A DNA stretch of 64,000 nucleotides from Lysinibacillus sp. BPa_S21 (GCF_023337795.1 NZ_JALIRS010000007.1:1-64000), one strand, 5' to 3'; positions 44,125 through 54,684 are shown, counted from the first letter of the stretch. Notes: generated by a model from the letters alone, not told the origin. Program-made: numbers and translations.

Positions 44125-45612
44125 TTAATTAATACCTCGCATAGCTTTTGAAATAATTGGCGAAAGTACTAATATTATTATCCCGAAAACAATGGATAAT
44201 GAGCCTAAGAAACCGAAGTACGTGAATTCGCTTACAACTTCATAGACTTTTACAAGTTGTGCGTTGATTGCTTGTGCTGCCGCACTTGTTAAAAACCAAA
44301 GTGACATCGTTTGCGCAGCAAAAGCCTTCGGAGCCAATTTTGTAGTAACTGACAATCCTACTGGCGATAATAATAACTCCCCAACTACAACTAAAAAGAA
44401 TGATATTACTAACCACCATGGACTTACTAAATCTGTACCACCAGATAAATACGCTGGTAGCATCATCACTAAGAATGATAATCCCGCAAAGAATAATGCA
44501 TAAGCGAATTTACGCGGTGTAGATGGTTGCTTATCTCCCCATTTCATCCATAACATAGCAAATAATGGAGCCATCGTAACGACGAATAAAGGGTTTAACG
44601 ATTGGAACCAAGAAGATTGAATATGAAAACTACCAATATCCAATCGTGTACGACTATCTGCATACGTTGCTAAAATAGTTGCCCCTTGTTCTTGGATTGC
44701 CCAAAACATTACTGCCGATAAAAACAATGGAATGTAAGCGAGTACGCGAGACTTCTCATCCTTTGTTGTTTTCTCACTGCGATACATATAAATAAAGAAC
44801 ACCGTTGGAATTACAATACCTAGCGTCGTAATAATGAAACCAAAAACATTCATTGTTAGTACGCCAGTTTTGATACCAATAGCCCCAGCAATAATAATAA
44901 GTAGCGCTATAATTCCAAATCGTGTAAAGACTTTTTTTCGTTCTTCAGGTAGTAACGGGTTGTTTACCTGTAACCCTGCTAAGCCTAAATATTTTTTTCC
45001 TGTTAATTTAAAAATAATTAAACCAATAAACATCCCTAACCCTGCTATACCGAAGCCTAGGTGGAAATTATACTTTTGTCCAATTGTTCCGACAATTAAT
45101 GGTGCAAGGAATGATCCCATATTAATACTCATATAGAAAATCGAAAAACCTGCATCACGACGGCTATCTGTATCAGCATACATATCTCCGACAATACTTG
45201 AAACGTTCGGTTTTAATAAACCTGTCCCAATGACAATGAAGAACATTGAAGCAAACAACATGCCTACGCCACCAGGTAACGCTAGCAGGAAATGCCCAAA
45301 CATTATGAACACGCCACCATAAAAAATGGTTCTACGTGTGCCCAATAATCGGTCAGCAATCCAACCACCGATAATCCCTGACATGTAAACCAATGATCCG
45401 TAGATAGCCATAATGGAGTTCGCTGTTCCACGATCCAGGCCTAAGCCGCCTTCATGCAATTCATAGTACATAAAGAAAATCAGAATTGCTCGCATACCGT
45501 AGTATGAGAATCGTTCCCAAAATTCTGTGAAAAATAATGTAAAGAGCCCTTTAGGGTGTCCAACAAAGCCATTTTGAGGGACGGATTTTACAATTTCATC
45601 TTTAGTAGACAT
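44125..45612 (-). CDS. POT/PTR family proton-dependent peptide transporter
   Basis: A 495-residue twelve-to-fourteen-helix transporter. PTR signature segments are FTEFWERFSYYGMRAIL (the ExxER motif) and FSIFYMSINMGSFLAPLIVGT. The POT family, such as DtpT, imports di- and tripeptides with protons. ATG at 45612, 7 nt after AGGA. It lies beside the amino-acid gene set but is separately transcribed. Confidence 0.93.
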   Translation of the reverse strand: MSTKDEIVKSVPQNGFVGHPKGLFTLFFTEFWERFSYYGMRAILIFFMYYELHEGGLGLDRGTANSIMAIYGSLVYMSGIIGGWIADRLLGTRRTIFYGGVFIMFGHFLLALPGGVGMLFASMFFIVIGTGLLKPNVSSIVGDMYADTDSRRDAGFSIFYMSINMGSFLAPLIVGTIGQKYNFHLGFGIAGLGMFIGLIIFKLTGKKYLGLAGLQVNNPLLPEERKKVFTRFGIIALLIIIAGAIGIKTGVLTMNVFGFIITTLGIVIPTVFFIYMYRSEKTTKDEKSRVLAYIPLFLSAVMFWAIQEQGATILATYADSRTRLDIGSFHIQSSWFQSLNPLFVVTMAPLFAMLWMKWGDKQPSTPRKFAYALFFAGLSFLVMMLPAYLSGGTDLVSPWWLVISFFLVVVGELLLSPVGLSVTTKLAPKAFAAQTMSLWFLTSAAAQAINAQLVKVYEVVSEFTYFGFLGSLSIVFGIIILVLSPIISKAMRGIN

Positions 45613-45957
45613 AAAAATATCCTCTCCCGATTTCATTATTCAATAATAATATTATTACCCAATAGTACAGATAAAAACTTTATTTCATCATACTAAAGTG
45701 TTTTAAAAACTTTTTCAAGAGTTTTAAAAAATGTTGGAATTTTACACCTTTTCTTTAAATTCAGAATGATTTTTATAGAATTATAGCAAACCTGTTGATA
45801 TTCCTAACTTTTCTCACTATTTGATATCAACTAAATTACAAACCACCATAAAATTATTCTAAAATATTTTATAGTCAGATTATTTATTTTATTAACAAAT
45901 AAGCTAGCTTTATCTATAATTTCATTCACAACGATATAAATTCGCTTTTTCCATTAC
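45613..45957. other. Intergenic region between the POT transporter and hflX
   Basis: Very AT-rich. It holds the upstream region of the POT gene; I see no further gene, repeat or structured RNA. Confidence 0.4.
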
Positions 45958-46000
45958 AAAAAAGCACGCTAGAAATAAGGAATGCTTCTAGCATGCTTTT
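45958..46000 (-). terminator. hflX terminator
   Basis: AAAAGCA(c)GCTAGAA pairs with TTCTAGC(a)TGCTTTT, with A/T runs on both sides. Confidence 0.85.
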
Positions 46001-46019
46001 AGAACAATGATGTGATTGA

Positions 46020-47306
46020 TTATTTTATTACATATTGTTGGAATTTTGCGTAATCCGAATCTTTTACCTCTATTGTTAAAAGCGTACCATGTTCTTCATA
46101 CGCTGTTTCATAGACAGAGGCATTTTCATTTAAATAAGAGACGATATTCCCTTGTTCGTACGGAATAAGCATTTTACAAGTTACATAATCAGAGAAAATA
46201 TGCTGACGTATCATTTGCAACAATTCCTCTAATCCAGTCCCTTCCTTTGCTGAAATCCAAATATTATCACCGCTAATAACAGGATATGAAACGTTTGCTA
46301 TATCCGCTTTATTATACACATAAATTGTCGGAATCCCTTCAACACCAACTGCTTTAAGCGTTTCATTTGTTACGTCCATCATAAAGCCGTGCTCAGAATT
46401 GGAAACATCTACAACATGAAGCAATAAGTCGGCATCACGAGCCTCTTCCAATGTTGAGCGGAATGCCTTCACTAGATGATGCGGTAATTTGCTAACAAAA
46501 CCAACTGTATCTGTTAATAAAAATGTCTTTTTATCAGGTAACTCTATTTGACGGACAGATGTTTCAAGTGTGGCAAAAAGCATATCCTTCTCAAACACTT
46601 GTTTATGATCTTCCTGCCCTATTTTCGTAAGTAGCTGATTCATAATCGTTGACTTACCAGCGTTCGTATAGCCAACAATGGAAACGACAGGGACGGCATT
46701 TTTACGTCGTTGTTTACGCTGCGTCTCTCGTTGTTCCTTTACATGCTCTAGGTCCTTCTTTATTTTCGCAATTTGATCCTCAATTTTCCGACGGTCTAGC
46801 TCAAGCTTTGTCTCACCGGCACCACGGTTTTTAAAGCCACCACCAGTACCGCCACCTTGACGACTAAGAGAAGCATGCAAGCCAACCAAACGAGGTAGCA
46901 TATATTGCAATTGCGCTAACTCAACTTGCATCTGTGCTTCACTTGTTTTAGCACGACGTCCAAAAATATCTAAAATCAACATCGTTCTATCAATAACCTT
47001 TGTCTCTAAATCACGCTCTAAATTACGGATTTGCGAAGGTGATAATTCATCATTAAAAATCACTAAATTTGCTTGTGCTTCGTCATAAAAGTTTTTTATT
47101 TCTTCAATTTTACCAGTACCAACATAATGAGATGGCGTAATGCGCTCTAAATTTTGTGTGACAACGCCAACGACTTCTACATTTAAAGCTTCAGCTAAAT
47201 TCTTTAACTCCTCCATTGAATAATCAAAATGCTGATCATTCCGTAGATTTACGCCAACTAAAATAGCTTTTTCCAACAATATATCTACTTCTTTAATTCT
47301 ATCCAT
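46020..47306 (-). CDS. hflX: GTPase HflX
   Basis: A 428-residue ribosome-associated GTPase that splits stalled or hibernating ribosomes. The N-terminal HflX domain has KAILVGVNL and DELSPSQIRNLE, the linker has LSRQGGGTGGGFKNRGAGETKLELDRR, and the G domain has G1 VGYTNAGKST, G3 DTVGF, G4 YNKAD. The ATG at 47306 follows GGGAGG by 7 nt; a longer frame upstream has no support. Confidence 0.95.
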   Translation of the reverse strand: MDRIKEVDILLEKAILVGVNLRNDQHFDYSMEELKNLAEALNVEVVGVVTQNLERITPSHYVGTGKIEEIKNFYDEAQANLVIFNDELSPSQIRNLERDLETKVIDRTMLILDIFGRRAKTSEAQMQVELAQLQYMLPRLVGLHASLSRQGGGTGGGFKNRGAGETKLELDRRKIEDQIAKIKKDLEHVKEQRETQRKQRRKNAVPVVSIVGYTNAGKSTIMNQLLTKIGQEDHKQVFEKDMLFATLETSVRQIELPDKKTFLLTDTVGFVSKLPHHLVKAFRSTLEEARDADLLLHVVDVSNSEHGFMMDVTNETLKAVGVEGIPTIYVYNKADIANVSYPVISGDNIWISAKEGTGLEELLQMIRQHIFSDYVTCKMLIPYEQGNIVSYLNENASVYETAYEEHGTLLTIEVKDSDYAKFQQYVIK

Positions 47307-47403
47307 CCACAAACCTCCCACCGACACTTTGGTGCTACTACGACAAATTTTCTTCATCTTACCATATAATGTCCTAATTCGTGTCGTTTAACATAGATAT
47401 CGT

Positions 47404-47433
47404 AAAAAATGCGCCTTCTATGTAAAAGGCGCA
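47404..47433 (-). terminator. putP terminator
   Basis: TGCGCCTT (47410-47417) pairs with AAGGCGCA (47426-47433); a TTTTTT run follows on the minus strand. Confidence 0.9.
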
Positions 47434-47439
47434 CTTCAT

Positions 47440-48930
47440 TCATTTACTACGTTCTTCTTTCAGCAATACTTCAGTACGATCGAACTCGTCTTCAATATCT
47501 TTATTCGGTTTATATGTCAAAATACTGACAATAACCGCAACGATTAAGCATACTATGAAGCCTGGAACAATCTCGTATAATGTATCAGCTAAGAATTTTA
47601 TTTTCCCCCAAGCAAAGGCAGTTGCAGCACCAGCTACCATTCCACTGAGTGCTCCGTAATTCGTTAATTTTCTCCAATATAGGGACAGCAATATGACAGG
47701 ACCAAACGCTGCACCGAAGCCAGCCCAAGCAAAGCCCACTAAGTCTAGAATAGAACTATCTGGATTCCATGCTAAAATCCCTGCGATAATAGCTACAACT
47801 AAAACAGAGACACGGCCTACAAAGACATAATGCTTATCATCTGCTGTTTTATTAAATAAAGCTTTATAAATATCTTCCACAAGTGCTGACGAAGTAACAA
47901 TTAATTGCGATGATATTGTACTCATTACTGCGGCTAGAATGGCAGCTAGCATTATTCCTGCAATGAATGGGTGGAATAAAATTTGACCAAGTACAATAAA
48001 TACTGTCTCAGCGTCTTTTAGCTCACCTGCATGTTGCTCATAATAAGCCACACCTACTAAAGCTGTCCCAATCGCTCCGAATAAACTCAACATCATCCAG
48101 CCAATACCGATGCGACGAGCTTGCTTTGTTTCTTTTACTGAGCTAATAGCCATAAAGCGCACGATTATATGCGGTTGTCCAAAATAACCTAGCCCCCATG
48201 CAAGTGATGAAATAATGACTGCAGCAGTTGCATTTGAAGACAATAAGTTCAGATGGTCAGGATTTACAGCTTTAATGGATGCTATCGTATCTCCAATTCC
48301 ACCTGTTAAAGACAATCCAAATAACGGTACAGCAATAAGTGCTATAAACATAATGAGACCTTGTAAAAAGTCTGTATAACTAACTGCTAAGAATCCCCCA
48401 AACAATGTATATGCCACAACAACAGCAGATACAATTAATAAGCCGGTATGGTATTCATAGCCAAAGGAACTATCAAAAAATTTGCCTCCTGCAACCATTC
48501 CTGAAGAAACATAAAATGTAAAGAAGATTAAAATAATAATACCTGAAGCAATCCTAATTAGCTTTGTGCTGTCACGTAAACGATTATCTAAATAACTCGG
48601 TATAGTAATAGAGTCATTAGAAACTTGTGTATAGACACGTAGTCTCGGTGCTACTAATAGCCAATTCAAATAGGCACCAATTGTTAAACCAATGGCGATC
48701 CAAGCCTTGGAAAGTCCAGCTAAATAAATCGCACCCGGTAAACCCATTAACAGCCAACCAGACATATCTGCTGCCCCTGCGCTCAGTGCTGTAACAGCAG
48801 GACCTAGCGAACGCCCACCGAGCATGTAATCCGTTAAATTTGATGTTTTCACAAAAGCATACCAACCGATTCCTAGCATGGCGATCATGTAAATAATAAT
48901 CGCAAGTAATTGATACATGTTTGCAGACAT
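47440..48930 (-). CDS. putP: Sodium/proline symporter
   Basis: A 496-residue SSS-family symporter with about thirteen helices. YMLGGRSLGPAVTALSAGAADMSGW carries the Na+/substrate-site residues, and ILAAVMSTISSQLIVTSSALVED is the family's second signature. Proline import serves nutrition or osmoprotection. No putBC catabolic genes are next to it. GGGGG precedes the ATG. Confidence 0.93.
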   Translation of the reverse strand: MSANMYQLLAIIIYMIAMLGIGWYAFVKTSNLTDYMLGGRSLGPAVTALSAGAADMSGWLLMGLPGAIYLAGLSKAWIAIGLTIGAYLNWLLVAPRLRVYTQVSNDSITIPSYLDNRLRDSTKLIRIASGIIILIFFTFYVSSGMVAGGKFFDSSFGYEYHTGLLIVSAVVVAYTLFGGFLAVSYTDFLQGLIMFIALIAVPLFGLSLTGGIGDTIASIKAVNPDHLNLLSSNATAAVIISSLAWGLGYFGQPHIIVRFMAISSVKETKQARRIGIGWMMLSLFGAIGTALVGVAYYEQHAGELKDAETVFIVLGQILFHPFIAGIMLAAILAAVMSTISSQLIVTSSALVEDIYKALFNKTADDKHYVFVGRVSVLVVAIIAGILAWNPDSSILDLVGFAWAGFGAAFGPVILLSLYWRKLTNYGALSGMVAGAATAFAWGKIKFLADTLYEIVPGFIVCLIVAVIVSILTYKPNKDIEDEFDRTEVLLKEERSK

Positions 48931-49113
48931 ATTTTTCCCCCTTATTTCCCCTTTAGTCTTTTTATTAAAAATTCACTATAATTAAAATACCACAAATATA
49001 CATGATAACCTATAATTATTCAAAGAGTGATGTCTAAAATTTATAATAGCATCGGACTTCATAAAGTGTGTTAAACTAGTGCCATCTATAACACGATAAA
49101 GAAGGCGAAATGT

Positions 49114-50274
49114 ATGACATTTGAAGAAATGAAAGCTCAGCTTATGGAGCGGATTTTACAACAACAACTCGTTACTGCTACAATCAGTCAACCACGTATG
49201 AAATCAAACGAAGTAAAACGTATAAAGCTAAAACCTTTATTACTTAAGGATGCTTACCATATACAAGTTGAATATCAATTTGAACGTATTTTAAAACACG
49301 AAAATGTTCTATTAGAAAGTTTCCCTGAGAAGCTAGAAGCAATTTTTAACGATTACCGTCAAGCTCATGTTGATTTCATTGATGAAAAAGTACAAGTGCA
49401 GCTATCAAAAAAGAACAAAGTACTGTGGAAATCCGATAAATCCTCAACGCCAAAGCAAGTCAATTTAGCTCATAATCGCAAGAAGAACTATTTACTGGCT
49501 GAGGATAAGCCCTACCCATTTTTAATTCGTCTTGGGGTACAAACAGAAGAAGGAAAAATAAAAAAACAAAAATACGATAAGTTTAAGCAAATCAACCGTT
49601 TCATTGAATTTATTGACGATGCTTTAACCCACTTACCAAAGGATCGTCAGGTTCGTATTTTAGATTTCGGTTCAGGCAAATCCTATTTAACATTCGCCTT
49701 GTACCATTATTTAAAAATCGAAAAAGGCTTAGACATTCGTGTCACTGGTTTGGATTTAAAGAAGGAAGTCATTGAGGAATGCTCACAAATCGCACAGGAT
49801 TTAGGCTATGATCAACTCGAATTTCTAGTAGGAGATATTAATGATTATAATGATGAGTCTGCCGTGGACATGGTGGTAACTCTCCACGCCTGTGATGTTG
49901 CCACTGATATGGCATTAGCGCGCGCTGTGAAATGGGGAGCAAGTGTTATTTTAAGTGTCCCTTGTTGCCAGCATGAGCTAAATCGCCAGCTTAACACACC
50001 AGCACTTGATATCATGCTTCAACACGGTCTCGTACGCGAACGTTTTGCAGCGCTCGCAACAGATGCCATCAGAGCAGAAATTTTATCACTTGTTGGCTAT
50101 GAGGCACAATTGCTAGAGTTTATAGATATGGAAAACACACCAAAAAACATTTTAATACGAGCCTATCGAACAGGTAAAAAACCAAACTCTGAACAGCGCT
50201 CTAACTATGATGCGTTTTTAAAGTTACTAAATGCCAAGCCATTTTTAGCGAATGAGTTACAAGCTTACCTATAA
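49114..50274 (+). CDS. SAM-dependent methyltransferase (Methyltransf_32-like)
   Basis: A 386-residue protein. Residues 1-140 form an N-terminal domain I do not recognise. The Rossmann methyltransferase domain follows: RILDFGSGKSYLTFALY (motif I), VTGLDLKKEVI, FLVGDINDY, and VVTLHACDVATD with VPCCQHEL. The HACDxATD and PCCQHE motifs are typical of a conserved family including animal GSTCD and RRNAD1-like proteins. The substrate is unknown; RNA is likely. Confidence 0.82.
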   Translation: MTFEEMKAQLMERILQQQLVTATISQPRMKSNEVKRIKLKPLLLKDAYHIQVEYQFERILKHENVLLESFPEKLEAIFNDYRQAHVDFIDEKVQVQLSKKNKVLWKSDKSSTPKQVNLAHNRKKNYLLAEDKPYPFLIRLGVQTEEGKIKKQKYDKFKQINRFIEFIDDALTHLPKDRQVRILDFGSGKSYLTFALYHYLKIEKGLDIRVTGLDLKKEVIEECSQIAQDLGYDQLEFLVGDINDYNDESAVDMVVTLHACDVATDMALARAVKWGASVILSVPCCQHELNRQLNTPALDIMLQHGLVRERFAALATDAIRAEILSLVGYEAQLLEFIDMENTPKNILIRAYRTGKKPNSEQRSNYDAFLKLLNAKPFLANELQAYL

Positions 50275-50352
50275 AATGCCGCGATATTTGTGAGCGTTGC
50301 GCGGGTATTCACCCTCCTTTCGCGGGTATTTCTGAATTTGCTTAATCAAATT

Positions 50353-50385
50353 AAAAAGGTGGTCCAATACTTCTGGACCACCCTT
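50353..50385 (-). terminator. Terminator of the MacB/LolD-like ABC operon
   Basis: AAAGGTGGTCCA pairs with TGGACCACCcTTT, with a T-rich tail on the minus strand. Confidence 0.85.
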
Positions 50386-50389
50386 TCTA

Positions 50390-51706
50390 TTACAGTTCTT
50401 GTCGTAATGCTTGAATAACATCGATTTTTGTGGCTTTTCGTGCTGGACGATAGCCTGAAATCATCGCTACACCAATACTAATCGCTGATGCAATAAGAAC
50501 AAGCTGCCAAGGAATAAGTGAAAATATAATGTCATTTTTACTAAACGCATCTTCACCTGTTGCTGCTTCTAAAATTAAAGGCAATGTAGCATTTGCTACA
50601 AAGCTAATAACATAAGAAATAGCCACGGCTATCAAAGTCCCAATAATACCAATGAACGTACTTTCCATTAAGAACAAGCGTTGAATAAGTTTCGGACTCG
50701 CTCCAATCGCCTTTAAAACACCAATTTCACGAGTACGCTCTGTAACAGCCATCGTCATAGTATTGAAAATGCCAATCGACGCGATCAAGACAGCAATTGT
50801 CCCTACAAATATTAAACCGATTTTTAAAACTAGGAAAAATACATTCATTTGATCCAATTGCTCCGTTACAGAAAAAACACTATAGCCTTTGTCTTTTAGT
50901 TTGTCTAATATCGGTTTTACATTTTCCATGCTATCAGCAAAAATATTAAACTCTGAATAAAACATGTCATCCTCTTTAACATCTGTTGCTGCTAAAGTTG
51001 TAGCTAGCATTGGCTTTTGCTCTGTGTCCATATAAATAGAATTATTAATCATCCAATCATAAGATGGCTTCTTCATCACACCGACAATCGTATATTTCGT
51101 TTTCTTTGTTTCTTTTGCCCCATCAATACGTGGCATTAATGCTAACTCGATCTCTTTACCAATTAATGAGTCCTTATAACCTTCCTCACTACCATTATAA
51201 AAAGTGCCTTCCGCTTCAGCTTTTTTATTTTTTTCTTCAATAATTTTGCGCTCAGCATCATTTACTAATGATTGAGCAAAATGATAACCTACAATAATTT
51301 CGTTTGGCTTTGTTGGATACTTCCCTTTCTCAAGCTTGCCGTTTACTTGCTCAAAATTATGCATATTCGCAACGTATAATTCAGAGTCTGTATCACGATC
51401 CTCAAAAAATGAATGGGCTGATGCATTAACAGTAATCGTTTCAAGTATTGTTTCCACATGTTCTATATTTTTTATTTCATTGATTTGTTCCTCTGTAAAT
51501 TGATCATTACCATGCACTTGAATTTTCGTAACTTTTTCATCCGATAATATTTCATTGCGTATGGAATCCTGAAGCCCAAACCCAACTGATGCGAGGACAA
51601 TCAAAAATGCACAGCCCATAGTTGCGGCCAGCACCGTCATAAACACACGTAATTTATTTTTCTTTATATGCTGTGTCACAAAATCTAGTTGATCTTTAAA
51701 TAACAT
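50390..51706 (-). CDS. FtsX/MacB-type ABC transporter permease
   Basis: A 438-residue permease with one N-terminal helix (about 20-42), a large extracytoplasmic MacB-like domain (about 45-290) and three C-terminal helices. The FtsX core reads TMAVTERTREIGVLKAIGASPK and SGYRPARKATKIDVIQALR. With its ATPase this forms a mechanotransmission-type transporter for peptides, lipoproteins or antimicrobials. One bp after the ATPase gene. Confidence 0.9.
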   Translation of the reverse strand: MLFKDQLDFVTQHIKKNKLRVFMTVLAATMGCAFLIVLASVGFGLQDSIRNEILSDEKVTKIQVHGNDQFTEEQINEIKNIEHVETILETITVNASAHSFFEDRDTDSELYVANMHNFEQVNGKLEKGKYPTKPNEIIVGYHFAQSLVNDAERKIIEEKNKKAEAEGTFYNGSEEGYKDSLIGKEIELALMPRIDGAKETKKTKYTIVGVMKKPSYDWMINNSIYMDTEQKPMLATTLAATDVKEDDMFYSEFNIFADSMENVKPILDKLKDKGYSVFSVTEQLDQMNVFFLVLKIGLIFVGTIAVLIASIGIFNTMTMAVTERTREIGVLKAIGASPKLIQRLFLMESTFIGIIGTLIAVAISYVISFVANATLPLILEAATGEDAFSKNDIIFSLIPWQLVLIASAISIGVAMISGYRPARKATKIDVIQALRQEL

Positions 51707-51707
51707 A

Positions 51708-52394
51708 CTATGCTTCCTCCTTTACAAGTTCCCCATCGTACATGCGAAAACGTCGATGTGCTATTGTTGCTACTTCCTCGTCGTGCGTGATAATGACAAA
51801 TGTTAAACCAAGCTCACGGTTTAGGCTTTGAATGAGCAGCAATATATCTTGCTCCGTTTCCGAGTCAAGACTTCCTGTCGGCTCATCTGCCAACAAGATA
51901 GGTGGATTTGTAATTAGAGCTCTTGCAATACTAACACGCTGTTGCTGACCACCCGATAATTCATTTGGGTAATGGTCTGCTACATCTGTTAAACCAACCT
52001 TGTCCATTAATTTTTTCACTTTTTCAGTACGCATAGCTTTCCTGATACCCTGTAACTTCAATGGTAGTTCAATGTTTTCAAACGCCGTTAAGCCTGGCAT
52101 CAGTTGGAAGTTTTGAAAGATAAATCCGAACTGTTGTAAACGAAAAGCTGCACTTTCTGCTTCAGTGAGATGCGCTGTTTCCATTCCGTTTACCTTAATA
52201 GATCCTTGTTCAGATTTCATAAATCCAGCTAATATTTGTAATAAGGTTGATTTACCGGAGCCACTTTTACCTACAATCGCGACAATCTCTCCTTTTTTCA
52301 CCTCAAAGTTGACACCTTTTAATACTGGAACATGCTTTTCCTTGCCTTTCTTTCCGATTAAAAATGTATGTTGTAAATTTTCGACTTGAATCAT
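51708..52394 (-). CDS. MacB/LolD-type ABC transporter ATPase
   Basis: A 228-residue ATPase: Walker A GKSGSGKST, Q-loop FIFQNFQLMPGLTAFENI, signature LSGGQQQRVSIARAL, Walker B ILLADEPTGSLD and switch ITHDEEVA. It partners the FtsX-type permease that follows. No adjacent two-component system is present, unlike bacitracin-type modules. Confidence 0.93.
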   Translation of the reverse strand: MIQVENLQHTFLIGKKGKEKHVPVLKGVNFEVKKGEIVAIVGKSGSGKSTLLQILAGFMKSEQGSIKVNGMETAHLTEAESAAFRLQQFGFIFQNFQLMPGLTAFENIELPLKLQGIRKAMRTEKVKKLMDKVGLTDVADHYPNELSGGQQQRVSIARALITNPPILLADEPTGSLDSETEQDILLLIQSLNRELGLTFVIITHDEEVATIAHRRFRMYDGELVKEEA

Positions 52395-52445
52395 TGTTAA
52401 ATAAACGCCCCTTTCACATTCTCTAGATTCATCACCATAACGTGG

Positions 52446-52563
52446 GTTGATTTCCGTTCCGACTGGGCGCGTCCGATGAGCCGCTTCACTCGCGCTGCTC
52501 GCTTCAGGGTTTCATCTGTGACGCTAATCCCCAAGGAGTCGCCCAGTCTCCACTCCAATCAAC
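52446..52563. repeat. Large intergenic inverted repeat
   Basis: Left end gttgatttccgttccgac, right end gtctccactccaatcaac; the gctttcctgggg block after gggcgc is deleted in this copy. The flank on the right (acttccatatatgg ... taaacttatggtgatgag) matches the extended flank of the copies near 58.4 kb. Confidence 0.88.
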
Positions 52564-53012
52564 TTCCATATATGGATATGTTTTTAACAAATATCATCCT
52601 AAACTTATGGTGATGAGCCATTCTTTCTCCATTGTAGTAAAGAATTCTTAATAAAGTTGAAGGATAAAAATGAAGATATTCTTAAGAAAAGGGAAAACTA
52701 TGCGCAAAATGATTCCTTTACATTCCCTTTACAATTCTGACATATAAGTTATTCAAAATTTTATGTCTCCATAGTATTCTTTTGTAGTAAACAGAAAGTA
52801 GAAATCTCTATAAAACCTATATTTAAAGCATTTTTCTGTATTAATAAAAACAAACACAGAGGTTCCATTATTATTTTGTGAGCAAATTGTATATTACAGG
52901 ATTGTAAAGTTTTCTGTAGAATTGAAGAATTTTGTGTAGATAAATTAAAGATTTTGTTATGATAGTAAAGTTTAGAGGCCAATTTATTTATATCCAGGAG
53001 GATTCGATTTAC
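52564..53012. other. Intergenic region upstream of the phosphate-transport genes
   Basis: After the repeat flank the sequence is AT-rich with no supported gene. Promoter elements for the DUF47-pit pair must be here. A TATGAT at about 52957 could be a -10, but no good -35 is at the right distance. Confidence 0.4.
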
Positions 53013-53633
53013 ATGCTTAACTCAAAAAAACAAGACCCTTTCTTTATAGCTTTACATAAAATTGCTGAAAATATGAGAGAGGCCGTACATTACGCAAATG
53101 ATTTTCGTATTAACAGTGTAGCTGACCTAAAAGAGATTAGCATTACGATGAAAAATTACGAAACAGCTGGTGATAAGCTCATTCATGAACTAATCGTGAT
53201 GCTAAACAAATCATTTATGACACCTATCGAACGCGAAGACATTTTAGAATTTGCCATTCGTATGGACGACGTATTAGATGGTACGGAGCATTGTATCGCT
53301 CATTTTGAAATGTTCTCTCTAACTGAGGTTGATGAATCCATGCGTACTTTCTTAGGCTATATTTCAAAAAGTGCTGATGAAATTGTAAAAGCAACAGAAG
53401 AGTTAAAGAAAAAGAATCTAATTGGCATGCGCCCACACTCAATTCTTATTAAAGATTACGAGCGTGAATGTGATGAAGTTCAACGTTCGTCCATTAAACA
53501 ACTGTTTTTAAATGAAAAAGATCCAATTCGACTTATTAAATATAAAGATATATATGAACAACTTGAAGATATCGCTGATCATTGTCAAAACGTTGCAAAT
53601 ACTATGGAAACAATTATCATGCGTAACGCGTAA
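53013..53633 (+). CDS. DUF47/PhoU-like accessory protein of the PiT transporter
   Basis: A 206-residue helical protein of the DUF47 family (B. subtilis YkaA). KQDPFFIALHKIAENM and FMTPIEREDILEFAIRMDDVLDG are characteristic; E/DxxxD residues line a metal-binding face. Family members are encoded just before low-affinity phosphate transporters and are thought to adjust their activity. AGGAGG is 11 nt before the ATG at 53013. Twenty bp separate it from pit. Confidence 0.92.
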   Translation: MLNSKKQDPFFIALHKIAENMREAVHYANDFRINSVADLKEISITMKNYETAGDKLIHELIVMLNKSFMTPIEREDILEFAIRMDDVLDGTEHCIAHFEMFSLTEVDESMRTFLGYISKSADEIVKATEELKKKNLIGMRPHSILIKDYERECDEVQRSSIKQLFLNEKDPIRLIKYKDIYEQLEDIADHCQNVANTMETIIMRNA

Positions 53634-53653
53634 TTAGGAGATGGGCACTTACA

Positions 53654-54670
53654 ATGAACACAATCATTATATTAACCGTACTGGTCGTTATCTTTGCCCT
53701 AACATTTGACTTTATCAATGGCTTCCATGATACAGCAAATGCTATTGCAACTTCAGTTTCCACTAGAGCATTGAAACCCCGTGTAGCTATCATGATGGCT
53801 GCAACGATGAACTTTATCGGAGCGATTACCTTCGTTGGAGTTGCAAAGGCTCTAACAAAAGACATTGTCGATCCATTCTCTTTAAATGCCTTTGAAGGAG
53901 ACACGACAGGCTCAGTCGTTATTTTAGCAGCATTAATCTCCGCTATTATTTGGAACTTACTAACATGGTATTTTGGTATTCCATCGAGTTCTTCCCACAC
54001 TCTGATTGGGTCCATCGCTGGTGCAGCAATTGCATCTGCTGGCTTCGGAGTGCTAAACTATGGCGGTTTCACTAAAATCATTATGGCCTTAGTGCTTTCA
54101 CCAATCCTTGCGATTTGCGCTGGCTTTATTATGATGACACTGTTTAAATTATGGTTTAAAAACTTAAATTTATATCGTACGAATAAAGGTTTCCGGACGA
54201 TGCAAATTTTCACTGCCGCCATTCAATCTTTTACACACGGTACTAATGATGCCCAAAAAGCAATGGGAATTATGACGATGGCGTTAATCGCAGGTGGTTT
54301 GCATTCAGGAGATGAAATTCCATTCTGGGTACGAGCTGCAGCAGCAACTGCAATGGGGCTTGGTACTTCTATCGGAGGCTATAAAATTATTAAAACAGTC
54401 GGCGGTAAAATCATGAAAATTCGCCCTGTAAACGGAGTTGCAGCAGATTTAGCATCTGCATCCGTAATCTTCGGTGCTACATTAATTCACCTACCAGTAT
54501 CCACAACACACGTTATTTCTTCCTCTATCATGGGTGTTGGCTCTGCACAACGTGTACGTGGTGTAAACTGGGGTATGGCCCGTAAAATTGTCACTACTTG
54601 GGTTATTACAATGCCAATATCTGCAGTTATGGCAGCTATTATTTACTTTTTATTATCGTTATTCTTTTAA
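53654..54670 (+). CDS. pit: Low-affinity inorganic phosphate transporter
   Basis: A 338-residue PiT-family carrier with about ten helices in two inverted halves: DFINGFHDTANAIATSV in the first, and FTHGTNDAQKAMGIM in the second. The duplicate GFHDTANA/GTNDAQKA motifs are the phosphate-site signature. It forms a two-gene operon with the DUF47 gene. Confidence 0.95.
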   Translation: MNTIIILTVLVVIFALTFDFINGFHDTANAIATSVSTRALKPRVAIMMAATMNFIGAITFVGVAKALTKDIVDPFSLNAFEGDTTGSVVILAALISAIIWNLLTWYFGIPSSSSHTLIGSIAGAAIASAGFGVLNYGGFTKIIMALVLSPILAICAGFIMMTLFKLWFKNLNLYRTNKGFRTMQIFTAAIQSFTHGTNDAQKAMGIMTMALIAGGLHSGDEIPFWVRAAAATAMGLGTSIGGYKIIKTVGGKIMKIRPVNGVAADLASASVIFGATLIHLPVSTTHVISSSIMGVGSAQRVRGVNWGMARKIVTTWVITMPISAVMAAIIYFLLSLFF

Positions 54671-54684
54671 CTTCGCATACTAAG

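Noticed and set aside
52761-52982. Open frame of 73 codons on the minus strand before the DUF47 gene
   Set aside because: AT-rich, no ribosome site, composition unlike coding sequence, and divergent over the likely promoter of the phosphate genes.
53617-54015. Open frame of 132 codons antisense to pit
   Set aside because: Shadow of the strongly supported phosphate transporter gene.
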